Of a stretch of DNA of 64,000 nucleotides, positions 27,323 through 35,820 are shown in pieces. The stretch covers positions 25,877-89,876 of the forward strand of contig NZ_JAPTNL010000015.1 of NCBI RefSeq assembly GCF_026891095.1, given 5' to 3'. The first letter of the stretch is position 1, and the number at the start of each line of letters is the position of its first letter. The notes beneath the pieces were generated by a model. That model was not told the DNA's origin. It searched no databases and worked only from the letters and a program-made list of their open reading frames with translations. This stretch comes from Roseovarius salincola. Its GTDB lineage: Bacteria > Pseudomonadota > Alphaproteobacteria > Rhodobacterales > Rhodobacteraceae. The translations under genes were made by a program, and so were the position numbers.

Positions 27323-28144
27323 ATGAGCGATGCACCCAGATCCCACGGCCGCAAATCCATCCGGGCCAGCCTGCAACCGCAGGAGTTGATGGCCCACAAC
27401 CCGCGCCTTGCGCGGGCGTGGCGTGCACAGGTGATCACCCTTTTTCCGCAGGCATTTCCGGGCGTGCTGGGCGAAAGCCTGACCGGCAAGGCCCTGAAAG
27501 ACGGGCTGTGGCAGCTTGAAACCACCGATCTGCGCCCGTTCGGCGAGGGCAAGCATCGCAATGTGGATGACACGCCCGCAGGCGGCGGCGCGGGCATGGT
27601 GCTGCGCCCCGACGTGATGGGGCGCGCCATCGAACATGCCCGGAGCGAAGCGCCCGAAGGCGCGCCGATCCTGTATCTGAGCCCGCGCGGGCGACGCTTT
27701 GATCAGGCGATGGCGCAGCGCCTGTCCGAGGCCCCCGGCGTCACGCTGATCTGCGGGCGTTTCGAGGGCATGGACGAGCGGGTCATCGAATATTACGGCA
27801 TCGAGGAGGTCTCGTTGGGCGATTTCGTCCTGACCGGGGGCGAGATCGCCGCTCAGGCCTTGATTGATGCGACGGTCCGACTTATACCGCGCGTGCTTGG
27901 GAATCAGGCATCGACGGAAGAGGAGTCCTTTTCCGAAGGTCTGCTTGAACATCCCCAGTATACGCGACCAGCCGTCTGGAAGGGCCTGCCGATCCCCGAA
28001 ATTCTTCTTTCGGGCCATCACGGGCATATAACCTCCTGGCGGCGCGCAATGGCCGAAAGGCTGACAAAGGAACGACGACCTGATCTCTGGCGGGCTTACC
28101 GTGATACACATGGTAGGGACCCGGACGAAGACCAAGAGCTCTGA
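27323..28144 (+). CDS. trmD: tRNA (guanine37-N1)-methyltransferase
   Basis: 273 residues. It methylates G37 next to the anticodon using SAM bound in a trefoil knot. TrmD motifs: VITLFPQAFPGVLGESLTGKAL, HRNVDDTPAGGGAGMVLRPD, LICGRFEGMDERVIE and the knot loop EEVSLGDFVLTGGE. A 30-residue N-terminal extension precedes the core, as I recall for Rhodobacteraceae TrmD. ATG 27389, with AGGAG close before it, would remove 22 residues and cannot be excluded. It is followed by rplS after 51 bases, the widespread trmD-rplS pairing. Confidence 0.95.
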   Translation: MSDAPRSHGRKSIRASLQPQELMAHNPRLARAWRAQVITLFPQAFPGVLGESLTGKALKDGLWQLETTDLRPFGEGKHRNVDDTPAGGGAGMVLRPDVMGRAIEHARSEAPEGAPILYLSPRGRRFDQAMAQRLSEAPGVTLICGRFEGMDERVIEYYGIEEVSLGDFVLTGGEIAAQALIDATVRLIPRVLGNQASTEEESFSEGLLEHPQYTRPAVWKGLPIPEILLSGHHGHITSWRRAMAERLTKERRPDLWRAYRDTHGRDPDEDQEL

Positions 28145-28195
28145 GGCGGCACCAAACTTTGCGGATGAAACCGCAAGCATATAGGAGAAATAGCG

Positions 28196-28582
28196 ATGGA
28201 TCTGATCGCTCAACTGGATGCCGAGCAAATCGCAGAGCTTGGCAAGACCATTCCGGATTTCAAGGCCGGTGACACGATCCGTGTCGGTTACAAAGTCACG
28301 GAAGGCACCCGTTCGCGCGTGCAGAACTTCGAAGGCGTCTGCATCAGCCGCAAGAACGGCGCCGGCATTGCCGGCAGCTTTACCGTGCGCAAGATTTCCT
28401 TCGGTGAAGGTGTGGAACGCGTGTTCCCGCTCTATTCGACGAATATCGACAGCATCGACGTCGTGCGCCGTGGCCGCGTCCGTCGTGCCAAGCTGTATTA
28501 CCTGCGCTCGCGCCGGGGCAAATCGGCCCGGATCGCCGAGGACAGCACCTACAAGCCCAAGAAAACCGACAAGTCGGCATAA
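28196..28582 (+). CDS. rplS: 50S ribosomal protein L19
   Basis: 128 residues starting [17 protein letters not shown], with the L19 signature [18 protein letters not shown] and [16 protein letters not shown]. The C-terminal 15 residues are a Lys-rich extension. TAGGAGAAATAGCG precedes the ATG. It sits at the 30S-50S interface. Probably co-transcribed with trmD upstream and rpmE 11 bases downstream. Confidence 0.98.
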   Translation: MDLIAQLDAEQIAELGKTIPDFKAGDTIRVGYKVTEGTRSRVQNFEGVCISRKNGAGIAGSFTVRKISFGEGVERVFPLYSTNIDSIDVVRRGRVRRAKLYYLRSRRGKSARIAEDSTYKPKKTDKSA

Positions 28583-28593
28583 GGAGCGGCACG

Positions 28594-28815
28594 ATGAAAA
28601 AAGACATCCATCCCGATTATCACCTCATCGACGTCAAGCTGACCGATGGCACCATCGTGCAGATGCGTTCGACCTATGGCGCGGAAGGCGACACCCTGTC
28701 GCTGGATATCGATCCGTCGGCGCACCCGGCCTGGACGGGCGGCAGCTCGCGCCTGATGGACACCGGCGGCCGCGTGTCGAAGTTCAAGAACAAGTATTCG
28801 GGCCTCGGCTTCTGA
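28594..28815 (+). CDS. rpmE: 50S ribosomal protein L31, cysteine-free
   Basis: 73 residues starting [20 protein letters not shown] and ending [10 protein letters not shown]. It has the HP...WTGG pattern of L31 but no cysteine at all, so it is the zinc-independent form. AAGGAGCGGCACG precedes the ATG. It follows rplS closely and is followed by an intrinsic terminator, so a trmD-rplS-rpmE operon is likely. Confidence 0.96.
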   Translation: MKKDIHPDYHLIDVKLTDGTIVQMRSTYGAEGDTLSLDIDPSAHPAWTGGSSRLMDTGGRVSKFKNKYSGLGF

Positions 28816-28840
28816 AACCGGGCAGCCTGCTGCAAGACCG

Positions 28841-28870
28841 AACGCCGTCCCGGATCGGGGCGGCGTTTTT
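28841..28870 (+). terminator. Intrinsic terminator of the trmD-rplS-rpmE unit
   Basis: AACGCCGTCCC (28841-28851) pairs with GGGGCGGCGTT (28857-28867), one G-T pair, around loop GGATC. The run ends in TTTTT, 25 bases after the rpmE stop. Confidence 0.88.
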
Positions 28871-29018
28871 CATGCCGCCCGGCAAAGGCGCGGCAGCTGT
28901 GCCACAGGGGCCGCAACCTGCGGCGACACGGCAACACGGTCTTTGCAAAACCGTCCCTCGCGGATAGAGTGCGTTCAATCAAAAACGGCCCCGAGCAGGG
29001 ACAGAGGAACCAGGACAC

Positions 29019-29828
29019 ATGGCCCATATCATCGTCGTCGGCAACGAGAAGGGCGGCGCAGGCAAATCCACCGTTTCGATGCATGTCGCCACGGCATTGG
29101 CACGCATGGGTCACAAGGTCAGCGCGCTGGATCTGGATCTGCGCCAGAAGACATTCGGCAGCTATGCCGCGAACCGCAAGCGGTTCCTGGAAAAGTCCGG
29201 CATGAGCCTGCCCAGCCCCTATTACCACGATCTGCCCGAGGTCGATCAGGACAGCCTGAAGCCCGGCGAGAACGTCTATGACCGGCGCCTTTCGGCGGCG
29301 GTGGCCGAACTGGAACCCGACAGCGATTTCATCGTGATCGACTGTCCCGGCTCGCACACGAGGCTGAGCCAGGTGGCGCATAGTCTGGCCGATACACTGA
29401 TTACGCCGCTCAATGACAGTTTCGTGGATTTCGACCTGCTGGCGCATGTGGACAGCGACGGGATGCGCATTCTTGGGCCGTCGGTCTATTCCGAGATGGT
29501 CTGGAATGCCCGCCAGCTGCGCGCGCAGGCGGGGCTGAAGCCGATCGACTGGGTGGTGGTGCGCAACCGGCTCGGGGCGCAGCAGATGGTCAACAAGAAG
29601 AAGATGGGCGATGCGCTGGAAAACCTTGCGCGGCGCATCGGTTTTCGCACCGCGCCGGGGTTCAACGAGCGGGTGATCTTCCGCGAGCTGTTTCCGCGCG
29701 GGCTGACGCTTCTGGATCTCAAGGATGTGGGTGTGAAGCAGCTCAACATCTCGAATGTCGCCGCGCGCCAGGAGCTGCGCGACCTGATCCGGGCGCTGAA
29801 CCTGCCCGGCGTCAACGCGGATTTCTGA
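29019..29828 (+). CDS. mipZ: MipZ-type ParA ATPase for division-site placement
   Basis: 269 residues. Deviant Walker A KGGAGKST (11-18) after IIVVGNE, SALDLDLRQKTFGSYAANR at the switch I region, DFIVIDCPGSHTRLSQVAHSLADTLITPLNDSFVDFDLL (Walker B onward, given here as consecutive motifs VIDCPG and TPLNDSF), and the MipZ-like FRELFPRGLTLLDL. Homologues form polar gradients that block FtsZ assembly away from midcell. It stands alone, with no ParB or parS nearby, which favours MipZ over chromosomal ParA. Confidence 0.9.
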   Translation: MAHIIVVGNEKGGAGKSTVSMHVATALARMGHKVSALDLDLRQKTFGSYAANRKRFLEKSGMSLPSPYYHDLPEVDQDSLKPGENVYDRRLSAAVAELEPDSDFIVIDCPGSHTRLSQVAHSLADTLITPLNDSFVDFDLLAHVDSDGMRILGPSVYSEMVWNARQLRAQAGLKPIDWVVVRNRLGAQQMVNKKKMGDALENLARRIGFRTAPGFNERVIFRELFPRGLTLLDLKDVGVKQLNISNVAARQELRDLIRALNLPGVNADF

Positions 29829-29848
29829 ACAGGGGCGGCGTTGCCGCG

Positions 29849-31975
29849 TCAGAGAAAGCCTGAAAAGGGCAGGTATCGCACCGGCGTGCCGGGGGTGATC
29901 CTTGCCGCGCCGTCGGGCAGTTCAACCAGCCCTTCGGCCCAGCTCAGCCCGCTGATGCGGCCCGATCCTTCGGAGGGGAAGACCTCGGCGCGGCCATCAC
30001 GCATGCGGGCGCGCAGATATTCGCGCCGCCCCGGTTTCTTGGTCTTGGAAAAGGCGGCGGGCAGGTCGAAGCCCTGCGGTTCATGCCAGCCTGCCCCCGC
30101 GAGCAGGCCCATGGCGGGACGCGCGAAGATCAGCGTGCAGACCAGCGCCGCCACCGGATTGCCGGGCAGGCCGAAGACCGGTGTGTCGTTCCAGAGGCCA
30201 AGCGCCAGCGGGCGGCCCGGTTTGACGGCGATGCGCCACTCAGCCATCGCACCGGCCGCATTGAGCAGCGCCGAGACATGGTCTTCGTCCCCCGCCGATG
30301 CGCCGCCCGAGGTCAGGATCACATCGGCCTCGCGCGCGCCGCGGTCAAAGGCGGCGCGCAGGGTGTCGCGGTTGTCGGGGATGCGGCCAAGGTCAAGCGT
30401 CTCGAAGCCGAACTCAGCGGCCAGCCCCAGAAGCATGGGGCGGTTGGCGTCGAATATCTGCCCCGGCGCGGGGGTGTCGCCCGGCTCGATCAGCTCATCC
30501 CCGGTCGATATGACGGCGACGCGCAGGCGCTGGCGCAGCGGCAGGTCGGCCAGCCCGGTGGCCGACGCCAGCGCAAGATCGGCCGGGGTCAGGCGGCGGC
30601 CAGCGGCAAGGATGGTCTGGCCGGGTTCCACATCTTCGCCGGCGCGGCGGGTATTGGCGCCGGGGCGGATGCCGGGGCGAAAGGCGATCTGGGTGTCACT
30701 GGCGGTCACGTCCTCTTGCAGGATGACGGTATCGACGCCCTCGGGCAGCGCCGCGCCGGTCAGCACCCGCAGCGCATGCCCCGCGGGCACGGTGCCGTCA
30801 AACGGCACCCCCGCCGCCGCACGCCCCGGCAGGAGCGGCAAGAGCTGGTCGCCGCCCCCCAGGGCGCTGTGGGCGAAGCCGTAGCCGTCGACGGCGCTGT
30901 TGGGCTGGGGCGGGTTGGCGCGCCGTGCGGTCACGTCCTGCGCCAGGATGCGGCCAAGCGCCTTGCCAAGGGGCGCGCTTGTGGTGGCGACGACCGGGTG
31001 CAGGCGGTCGCGCAGCAGCGCCAGCGCGTCATCGACCGGGGTCCAGTCGACACCGGCGGGCAGCGCGAAACAATCGTCGCGCAGGGGGGGCGGGCGCAGG
31101 TCAGTGCCGTGCTGCGCCGCGGCTTGTTCCAGCTTCTTTTCGTGGCCAAGGCCCATGATCCAGCCCTCCTCGGCGGCGTCGCAATCCAGCATGGCGATGA
31201 GGTCGCCCCGGGGCAAGCGCGCAAGCGCGACCGCCAGCAGATCGACCTGATGAGCGTCGCGGATACCGCCGCGCGCGGTGGCGCGTTTTACCGCGCCGTC
31301 GATCAGGGTCGGCCAGATTTCGGCAAAGATCACGGGCGCGCCGGCAAGGGGCTGGAAGGGCCAGACCGCCACATCCGGGGCGAAGCGGCGGCGCAGCCGT
31401 TCGAGCACGGGCAGGCCCATCAGCACCTGAGAGCCGACCGCTCCTGCCCCGGCCAGTTGCCAGCAAGTGAAGCTGCCGCGCGCGATCCGTTCGGCGGCGC
31501 GGCGCTCGGGAAAGGGATTGGCGTAATCCGCCTTGGTGCGCGGCAGGCCCGGCACATCGAGGGCAGGCCGCCCGTTGCCCCAGAACGGGCCGCGCCCACC
31601 GCCAAGGGCGCGGTTGATCGCACCGGCCAGGGCAAAGCGGTTATTGGCGCGGGGGCTGTCCTCGATCCGGGCCTCGAGCCAGTGCCAGACGGCCAGCGTA
31701 TCGGCCCGGCCCGTGAGCGCGGCGGCAAAGCCTGCTGGAAATCCGAAGGGAAAATCGAAGCCGATGAGCAAACGGCGGCCCGCCGTGCGTTCGGACTCGA
31801 TGAGGGTTTCGAGCGTTTCCTCGGCCTCCAGCCGGTTGCGCAGGTAGCGCGGCGGCGGGCGTTGCGCCTCGCCTGCACGCGCCAGACCCAGCCAGATCGC
31901 ATCGCGGCGCGGGCGCGCCCCAGTGTCGTTGCCGCCAGACCAGTCGACGATGGCGACGCTGTCAAAAGGGGTCAA
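29849..31975 (-). CDS. moeA: DUF429-like domain fused to MoeA molybdopterin molybdenumtransferase
   Basis: 708 residues, about 300 longer than MoeA alone. Residues 1-295 begin VAIVDWSGG and contain LLIGFDFPFGFPAGF, LDVPGLPRTKADYANPFPERR and a late DAHQVDLLAVALA, resembling DUF429-type RNase H-like proteins. From about 305 the chain is a complete MoeA: NPPQPNSAVDGYGFAHS, AGVPFDGTVPAGHALRVLTGAALP, VAVISTGDELIEPG, VILTSGGASAGDEDHV, VFGLPGNPVAALV, and a C-terminal domain IV. MoeA inserts molybdate into adenylated molybdopterin. It is the last gene of fdhD-mobA-mobB-moeA and overlaps mobB by 4 bp. The fused domain's role is unknown. Confidence 0.9.
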   Translation of the reverse strand: MTPFDSVAIVDWSGGNDTGARPRRDAIWLGLARAGEAQRPPPRYLRNRLEAEETLETLIESERTAGRRLLIGFDFPFGFPAGFAAALTGRADTLAVWHWLEARIEDSPRANNRFALAGAINRALGGGRGPFWGNGRPALDVPGLPRTKADYANPFPERRAAERIARGSFTCWQLAGAGAVGSQVLMGLPVLERLRRRFAPDVAVWPFQPLAGAPVIFAEIWPTLIDGAVKRATARGGIRDAHQVDLLAVALARLPRGDLIAMLDCDAAEEGWIMGLGHEKKLEQAAAQHGTDLRPPPLRDDCFALPAGVDWTPVDDALALLRDRLHPVVATTSAPLGKALGRILAQDVTARRANPPQPNSAVDGYGFAHSALGGGDQLLPLLPGRAAAGVPFDGTVPAGHALRVLTGAALPEGVDTVILQEDVTASDTQIAFRPGIRPGANTRRAGEDVEPGQTILAAGRRLTPADLALASATGLADLPLRQRLRVAVISTGDELIEPGDTPAPGQIFDANRPMLLGLAAEFGFETLDLGRIPDNRDTLRAAFDRGAREADVILTSGGASAGDEDHVSALLNAAGAMAEWRIAVKPGRPLALGLWNDTPVFGLPGNPVAALVCTLIFARPAMGLLAGAGWHEPQGFDLPAAFSKTKKPGRREYLRARMRDGRAEVFPSEGSGRISGLSWAEGLVELPDGAARITPGTPVRYLPFSGFL

Positions 31976-32463
31976 AGCCCGACCTCGGACAGGATGAAAT
32001 CGGTAATCGCGCCGGTATCGTCGAGATCGAAGACAGGGCGGTCAAGATCCAGCGGCACGTCGCTGGCCACGGCGCGGATCGTGGGATCATCCGGCGCGAT
32101 CAGGGGATTGCCGGTGATGGCGCGGTGGGCTTCGATCTTGGGATGGGAATCGCGCTTGTAGCCTTCGATCAGGATCAGATCGACCGGCGCGAGCTTGTCG
32201 AGCAGTTCGGCAAGCGGCGGCTCGGGCTCGTCGCGCAGCTCGTGCATCAGGGCGAAGCGGTTGCGCGAGGCCAGAAGCACCTCAGTCGCACCGGCGACGC
32301 GGTGGCGGTGGCTGTCCTTGCCGGGGTGGTCAACGTCGAAGGTATGATGGGCGTGCTTGATGGTGGAGACACGGAAACCGCGGCCTGCGATCTCGGTGAC
32401 GAGTCGTTCCATCAGCCCGGTCTTGCCGGCGTTCTTCCAGCCGACGACGCCGTAGATCTTCAT
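31972..32463 (-). CDS. mobB: Molybdopterin-guanine dinucleotide biosynthesis protein MobB
   Basis: 163 residues with P-loop GWKNAGKT (8-15), TIKHAHHTFDVDHPGKDSHRH and LILIEGYKRDSHPKIE, all typical of MobB. It binds GTP and assists MobA in attaching GMP to molybdopterin. Its start overlaps the mobA stop by 4 bp and its stop overlaps the moeA start by 4 bp, so the three are translationally coupled. Confidence 0.95.
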   Translation of the reverse strand: MKIYGVVGWKNAGKTGLMERLVTEIAGRGFRVSTIKHAHHTFDVDHPGKDSHRHRVAGATEVLLASRNRFALMHELRDEPEPPLAELLDKLAPVDLILIEGYKRDSHPKIEAHRAITGNPLIAPDDPTIRAVASDVPLDLDRPVFDLDDTGAITDFILSEVGL

Positions 32464-33104
32464 GTGCTGGCCTCCGGCATCGCCCGTGCCTTCGCGAGGT
32501 CTTCGGGTGTGTTGACGTTGAAGAAGGGATCGCCAGGCGTATCGAACAGCGCCTCGCGACCGTCATGTTTCTCGGTCCACAGAACCACCTTGCGCAGCCC
32601 GCCCGAAAGCGCCGCGCGCAGATCGTCGCGCAGCGCCACGGGCCAGAGCCCGAAGGTCGGATGGCGCACGAGGCCCGAACGGGTCATGGAACGGGTGCTT
32701 TCGCCTTCGGGACGTGGCGTGGCGGCCAGCGCAAGCGGGTGGGTCATGCCCTCGGCGGCCAGCAGCAGGCGCGCAACGAGGTCGCAGGGAAAGAAGGGTG
32801 TGTCGGCGGCGACGGTGACGATGGTTTCGGCCCCCTGCCCGGCGGCCCAGTCGAGCCCGGCCAGAACCCCGGCCAGCGGGCCGGGGTGATCGGCGATGCT
32901 GTCGGGCAGGACCGGCAGGGCGAAACGCGAAAGGCGCGCCGGATCGCCATTGGCATTGAGCGCCATGCCCGCCACCTGCGGTTCGAGCCGGTCGATCACA
33001 TGATCGAGGATGGTCCGTTCGCCAAGGGACAAAAGCCCCTTGTCGCCGCCGCCCATGCGGCTGGCCTGCCCTCCGGCCAGGATCACGCCAAGCGGCTGGA
33101 TCAT
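32460..33104 (-). CDS. mobA: Molybdenum cofactor guanylyltransferase MobA
   Basis: 214 residues from ATG 33104. The nucleotide-binding signature LAGGQASRMGGGDK (9-22) is followed by TVAADTPFFPCDLV, in which Asp holds the metal, and a C-terminal FFNVNTPEDLAKA. It joins GMP to Mo-molybdopterin to make the MGD or bis-MGD cofactor used by formate dehydrogenases and DMSO-reductase-family enzymes. It lies 31 bases after fdhD. Confidence 0.95.
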   Translation of the reverse strand: MIQPLGVILAGGQASRMGGGDKGLLSLGERTILDHVIDRLEPQVAGMALNANGDPARLSRFALPVLPDSIADHPGPLAGVLAGLDWAAGQGAETIVTVAADTPFFPCDLVARLLLAAEGMTHPLALAATPRPEGESTRSMTRSGLVRHPTFGLWPVALRDDLRAALSGGLRKVVLWTEKHDGREALFDTPGDPFFNVNTPEDLAKARAMPEAST

Positions 33105-33135
33105 GCGGCGCCCCGGATGGTGCAAAGCGACGGAG

Positions 33136-34026
33136 TCATGTCGGCGCGCCCTTGCGGCGGTGCTTGTGGTCTTCCTCGGGGACACTGGCGGGGTCGGCAT
33201 CGCGCAGCAGCCGTTCCTCGCCCGAGAGGCAGACAAAGCGCTTGCCGCGCATCCGGCCGATCAGGGTCAGCCCGACCTGACGGGCAATTTCGACGCCCCA
33301 TGCGGTAAAGCCCGAGCGCGAGGCCAGCACGGGGATTCCCATGAGCGCCGTCTTGATGACCATTTCCGAGGTCAGGCGCCCGGTCGTGTAAAGCAGCTTG
33401 TCGCCGGGGCCGACGCCTTCGGAGAACATCCAGCCGGCGATCTTGTCGACGGCGTTGTGGCGGCCCACGTCCTCCATGTAGACCAGCGGGCGGTCGCCTG
33501 CGCAGAGCACCGTGCCGTGGATCGCCCCTGCCTCAAGATAGAGCGAGGGGGTGCGGTTGATCCGCGAGGCGAGCGCATAGAGATCCGATGTGCGGACCTG
33601 AAGATCGGGCAGCGCCACCTTCTCGAGCCCTTCCATCATGTCGCCGAACACCGTGCCCACGGCGCAGCCCGAGGTGCGGGTTTTCTTTTTCAGCTTCTCT
33701 TCATAGGTGGTCTGACCATCGGTGCGCACGACGACGGTTTCCAGATCCTCGTCGTAATCGACGCGATGCACGGTTTCATCTGCGCGCAGCATGCCCTGAT
33801 TGCGCAGGAAACCGAGCGCCAGGTATTCGGGATAATCGCCGATGGTCATCGCCGTCACGATTTCCTGGCCATTGAGAAAGATGGTCAGCGGGCGTTCCTC
33901 GACCACGGAAATATGCACGGGGGTGCCATCGTGATCGACGCCGTCGACGCCGCGCGTCAGGCGCGGGGCGGATGGATCGGGCGCGATGATGTAGCCGGAC
34001 AGATCGTCGGATCTCGCCAATTGCAT
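33136..34026 (-). CDS. fdhD: Formate dehydrogenase accessory sulfurtransferase FdhD
   Basis: 296 residues. It passes sulfur from a cysteine desulfurase to the Mo-bisMGD of formate dehydrogenase. FdhD features: EERPLTIFLNGQEIVTAM, FLRNQGMLRADE, TRTSGCAVGTVFG with C121, VYMEDVGRHNAVDKIAG, and TGRLTSEMVIKTA with FTAWGVEIARQVGLTLIGR. E. coli has C121-x2-C124; here position 124 is Gly, so only the essential first Cys remains. No formate dehydrogenase structural gene is in this window. First gene of the Mo-cofactor operon, divergent from azlC. Confidence 0.94.
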   Translation of the reverse strand: MQLARSDDLSGYIIAPDPSAPRLTRGVDGVDHDGTPVHISVVEERPLTIFLNGQEIVTAMTIGDYPEYLALGFLRNQGMLRADETVHRVDYDEDLETVVVRTDGQTTYEEKLKKKTRTSGCAVGTVFGDMMEGLEKVALPDLQVRTSDLYALASRINRTPSLYLEAGAIHGTVLCAGDRPLVYMEDVGRHNAVDKIAGWMFSEGVGPGDKLLYTTGRLTSEMVIKTALMGIPVLASRSGFTAWGVEIARQVGLTLIGRMRGKRFVCLSGEERLLRDADPASVPEEDHKHRRKGAPT

Positions 34027-34079
34027 CTCCCTGGGGTTCGGTCTAGGCGGGTGTCATGCGAACAATCTAGGACGTAGAC

Positions 34080-34802
34080 GTGGCGACGGAAACCTCCAAA
34101 TCCATCTTCTGGCAGGGTGTGCGGGACGGCTCGCCCTTCATCCTGGTGATCGTGCCGTTCTCGACCCTGTTCGGGGTGGTGGCGACCGAGGCGGGGCTCA
34201 ATGTGTTCGAGACGGTGGCGTTCTCGTTCCTGGTGATCGCGGGGGCGGCCCAGTTTACCGCGATCGAGCTGATGCGCAACGATGCGCCGACCCTGATCGT
34301 GATGGTCTCGGCGCTGGCGGTCAATCTGCGCATGGCGATGTATTCGGCCTCGCTGACGCCCTATCTGGGCGAGGCGACCTTGGGGCAGCGGGCCTGGGCG
34401 GCCTATTTCACCGTCGATCAGACCTATGCCTGTTCGGTGCTGAAATTCGATGAGCGGCGCGACTGGACCATCGGACAGCGGCTGACCTATTTCTTCGGGG
34501 TGGCGGCGCCGATCTGCCCGCCCTGGTACCTGTTCACCGGGGTCGGCGCGATGATCGGCACGGCCATTCCCGAGGGGCTGGCACTGGATTTCGCGATCCC
34601 GATCACCTTCCTGGCGCTGATCGGGCCGATGATGCGCACGCGCGCCCATGTGGCGGCGGGCTTTGTTTCGGTGCTGAGCGCGCTGGTCTTTGCGTTCCTG
34701 CCGTTCAACCTTGGCCTGCTGGTGGCGGGGGTGCTGGGCATGATGACCGGCGCGCAGGTCGAACTGATCGACAAGCGCAGGGCGGAAAGGCGTGCGGCAT
34801 GA
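34080..34802 (+). CDS. azlC: AzlC-type branched-chain amino acid exporter, large subunit
   Basis: 240 residues from GTG 34080, with AGGAC 7 bases upstream. A membrane protein with six to seven hydrophobic helices and the family pattern WQGVRDGSPFILVIVPFSTLFG and FSFLVIAGAAQFTAIELM, then AVNLRMAMYSASLTPYL. With AzlD it forms a branched-chain amino acid exporter of the LIV-E family. It overlaps azlD by 4 bp (ATGA). It shares a 53-bp upstream region with divergent fdhD. Confidence 0.92.
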   Translation: MATETSKSIFWQGVRDGSPFILVIVPFSTLFGVVATEAGLNVFETVAFSFLVIAGAAQFTAIELMRNDAPTLIVMVSALAVNLRMAMYSASLTPYLGEATLGQRAWAAYFTVDQTYACSVLKFDERRDWTIGQRLTYFFGVAAPICPPWYLFTGVGAMIGTAIPEGLALDFAIPITFLALIGPMMRTRAHVAAGFVSVLSALVFAFLPFNLGLLVAGVLGMMTGAQVELIDKRRAERRAA

Positions 34803-35125
34803 TCGACAAGGGCGAATTGTGGCTGGTGATGATCGTGCTGGGGCTGGGCAGTTTCGGCCTGCGTTTCGTGTTCACCGGGCTGATCGGAGACCGGCCCTTG
34901 CCGCCGTGGATCCTGCGGCATCTGCGCTATACGGCGGTGGCGGTGTTGCCGGGGCTGGTGGCGCCGCTGGTGCTCTGGCCGCAGGCGACGGGTGGTGCGC
35001 CCGATGCGCCGCGCCTTGCGGCTGCGCTGGTCACGATTGCCGCCGGTGTTCTGACGCGCAACATGCTGCTGGCGATCTTTCTTGGCGCATCCACGCTTTA
35101 TGGCGGGCTTTACCTGCTGGGATAG
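34799..35125 (+). CDS. azlD: AzlD-type branched-chain amino acid exporter, small subunit
   Basis: 108 residues with four hydrophobic helices and the AzlD pattern LRFVFTGLIGDRPLPPWILRHLRYTAVAVLPGLVAPLV (seen as FTGLIGDRPLPPWILRHLRY followed by VAVLPGL). Obligate partner of AzlC; the start overlaps the azlC stop by 4 bp. Confidence 0.9.
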   Translation: MIDKGELWLVMIVLGLGSFGLRFVFTGLIGDRPLPPWILRHLRYTAVAVLPGLVAPLVLWPQATGGAPDAPRLAAALVTIAAGVLTRNMLLAIFLGASTLYGGLYLLG

Positions 35126-35158
35126 GGCCGGGAGAGTGATCGGCGCGGGCGGGCCGGA

Positions 35159-35782
35159 TCAGCCGCCGGTCGCGGCTTTGGCGACGCGGTTGGGGTCCCA
35201 GTCCTCCAGCACCTTGCTGTTGTCGTCGCTGTCATACTCGCGCAGCACGCGCCCCGTGACGCCGGGCAGGGCGGCGAAGGCTTCGGAGAGACGGACCGGC
35301 GACCATGTGGTGGCGATCGCCTCGGGATAGACCTGTGCGAGGATGGTCGAGGTCGCGCGCGCGCAATGGGCCGAAGGGACCGGACCATTGGATTTCGCCA
35401 GACGCATCACGCGATCGGCGGTGTCGGGGCTGACATCGAGTTTCTGGACGCGCACGCGGAAGGTTTCACGCGCGTGATAGCGGGTATAGACATCCTCGAC
35501 CTGCGGGGTGATGCCGAAAACCACGTCGTTTCGCTCGGGCAGGGTTTCGTGCTTGAACGACCCGGCGGGATCGAAGATCACCCGCTCTGAGCCGTTTATC
35601 ATCAACGAGCTGTGCGCCCCGGCGCCGCTCTGGTTGTTAATCATCGTGTAGAGGGTCAGGCGGGGCGGGCCGCTGTGCCGGTAGCTGGCTTTCGCCACGG
35701 CCTCGTCAGGCGCCCAGACTTCGGCGGCGGTGCAGCCCGCCAGATTGAGCGCGGCGCAGACCGCAATCGCCCACCCACGCAT
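35159..35782 (-). CDS. Uncharacterised lipoprotein
   Basis: 207 residues from ATG 35782, which opens a lipoprotein signal (MRGWAIAVCAALNLAGC, lipobox LAGC). A longer upstream frame lacks this signal. The mature part has a hydrophobic beta-strand pattern, SSLMINGSERVIFDPAGSFKHE, and a Cys-containing NGPVPSAHCARATSTILAQ segment. Together with an earlier His (AGAHSSL) this recalls the order of Cys/His residues in NlpC/P60-like or LRAT-like folds. That comparison is tentative. Presumed to be membrane-anchored in the periplasm; no operon partner is evident. Confidence 0.65.
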   Translation of the reverse strand: MRGWAIAVCAALNLAGCTAAEVWAPDEAVAKASYRHSGPPRLTLYTMINNQSGAGAHSSLMINGSERVIFDPAGSFKHETLPERNDVVFGITPQVEDVYTRYHARETFRVRVQKLDVSPDTADRVMRLAKSNGPVPSAHCARATSTILAQVYPEAIATTWSPVRLSEAFAALPGVTGRVLREYDSDDNSKVLEDWDPNRVAKAATGG

Positions 35783-35820
35783 TGCCGGCCCCCCTGCCCG
35801 CGACGCCGCCAACCCTTGTC

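Noticed and set aside
30083..32161. 692-codon plus-strand open frame over moeA-mobB
   Set aside because: Antisense shadow. The minus-strand genes have MoeA and MobB motifs and 4-bp overlaps.
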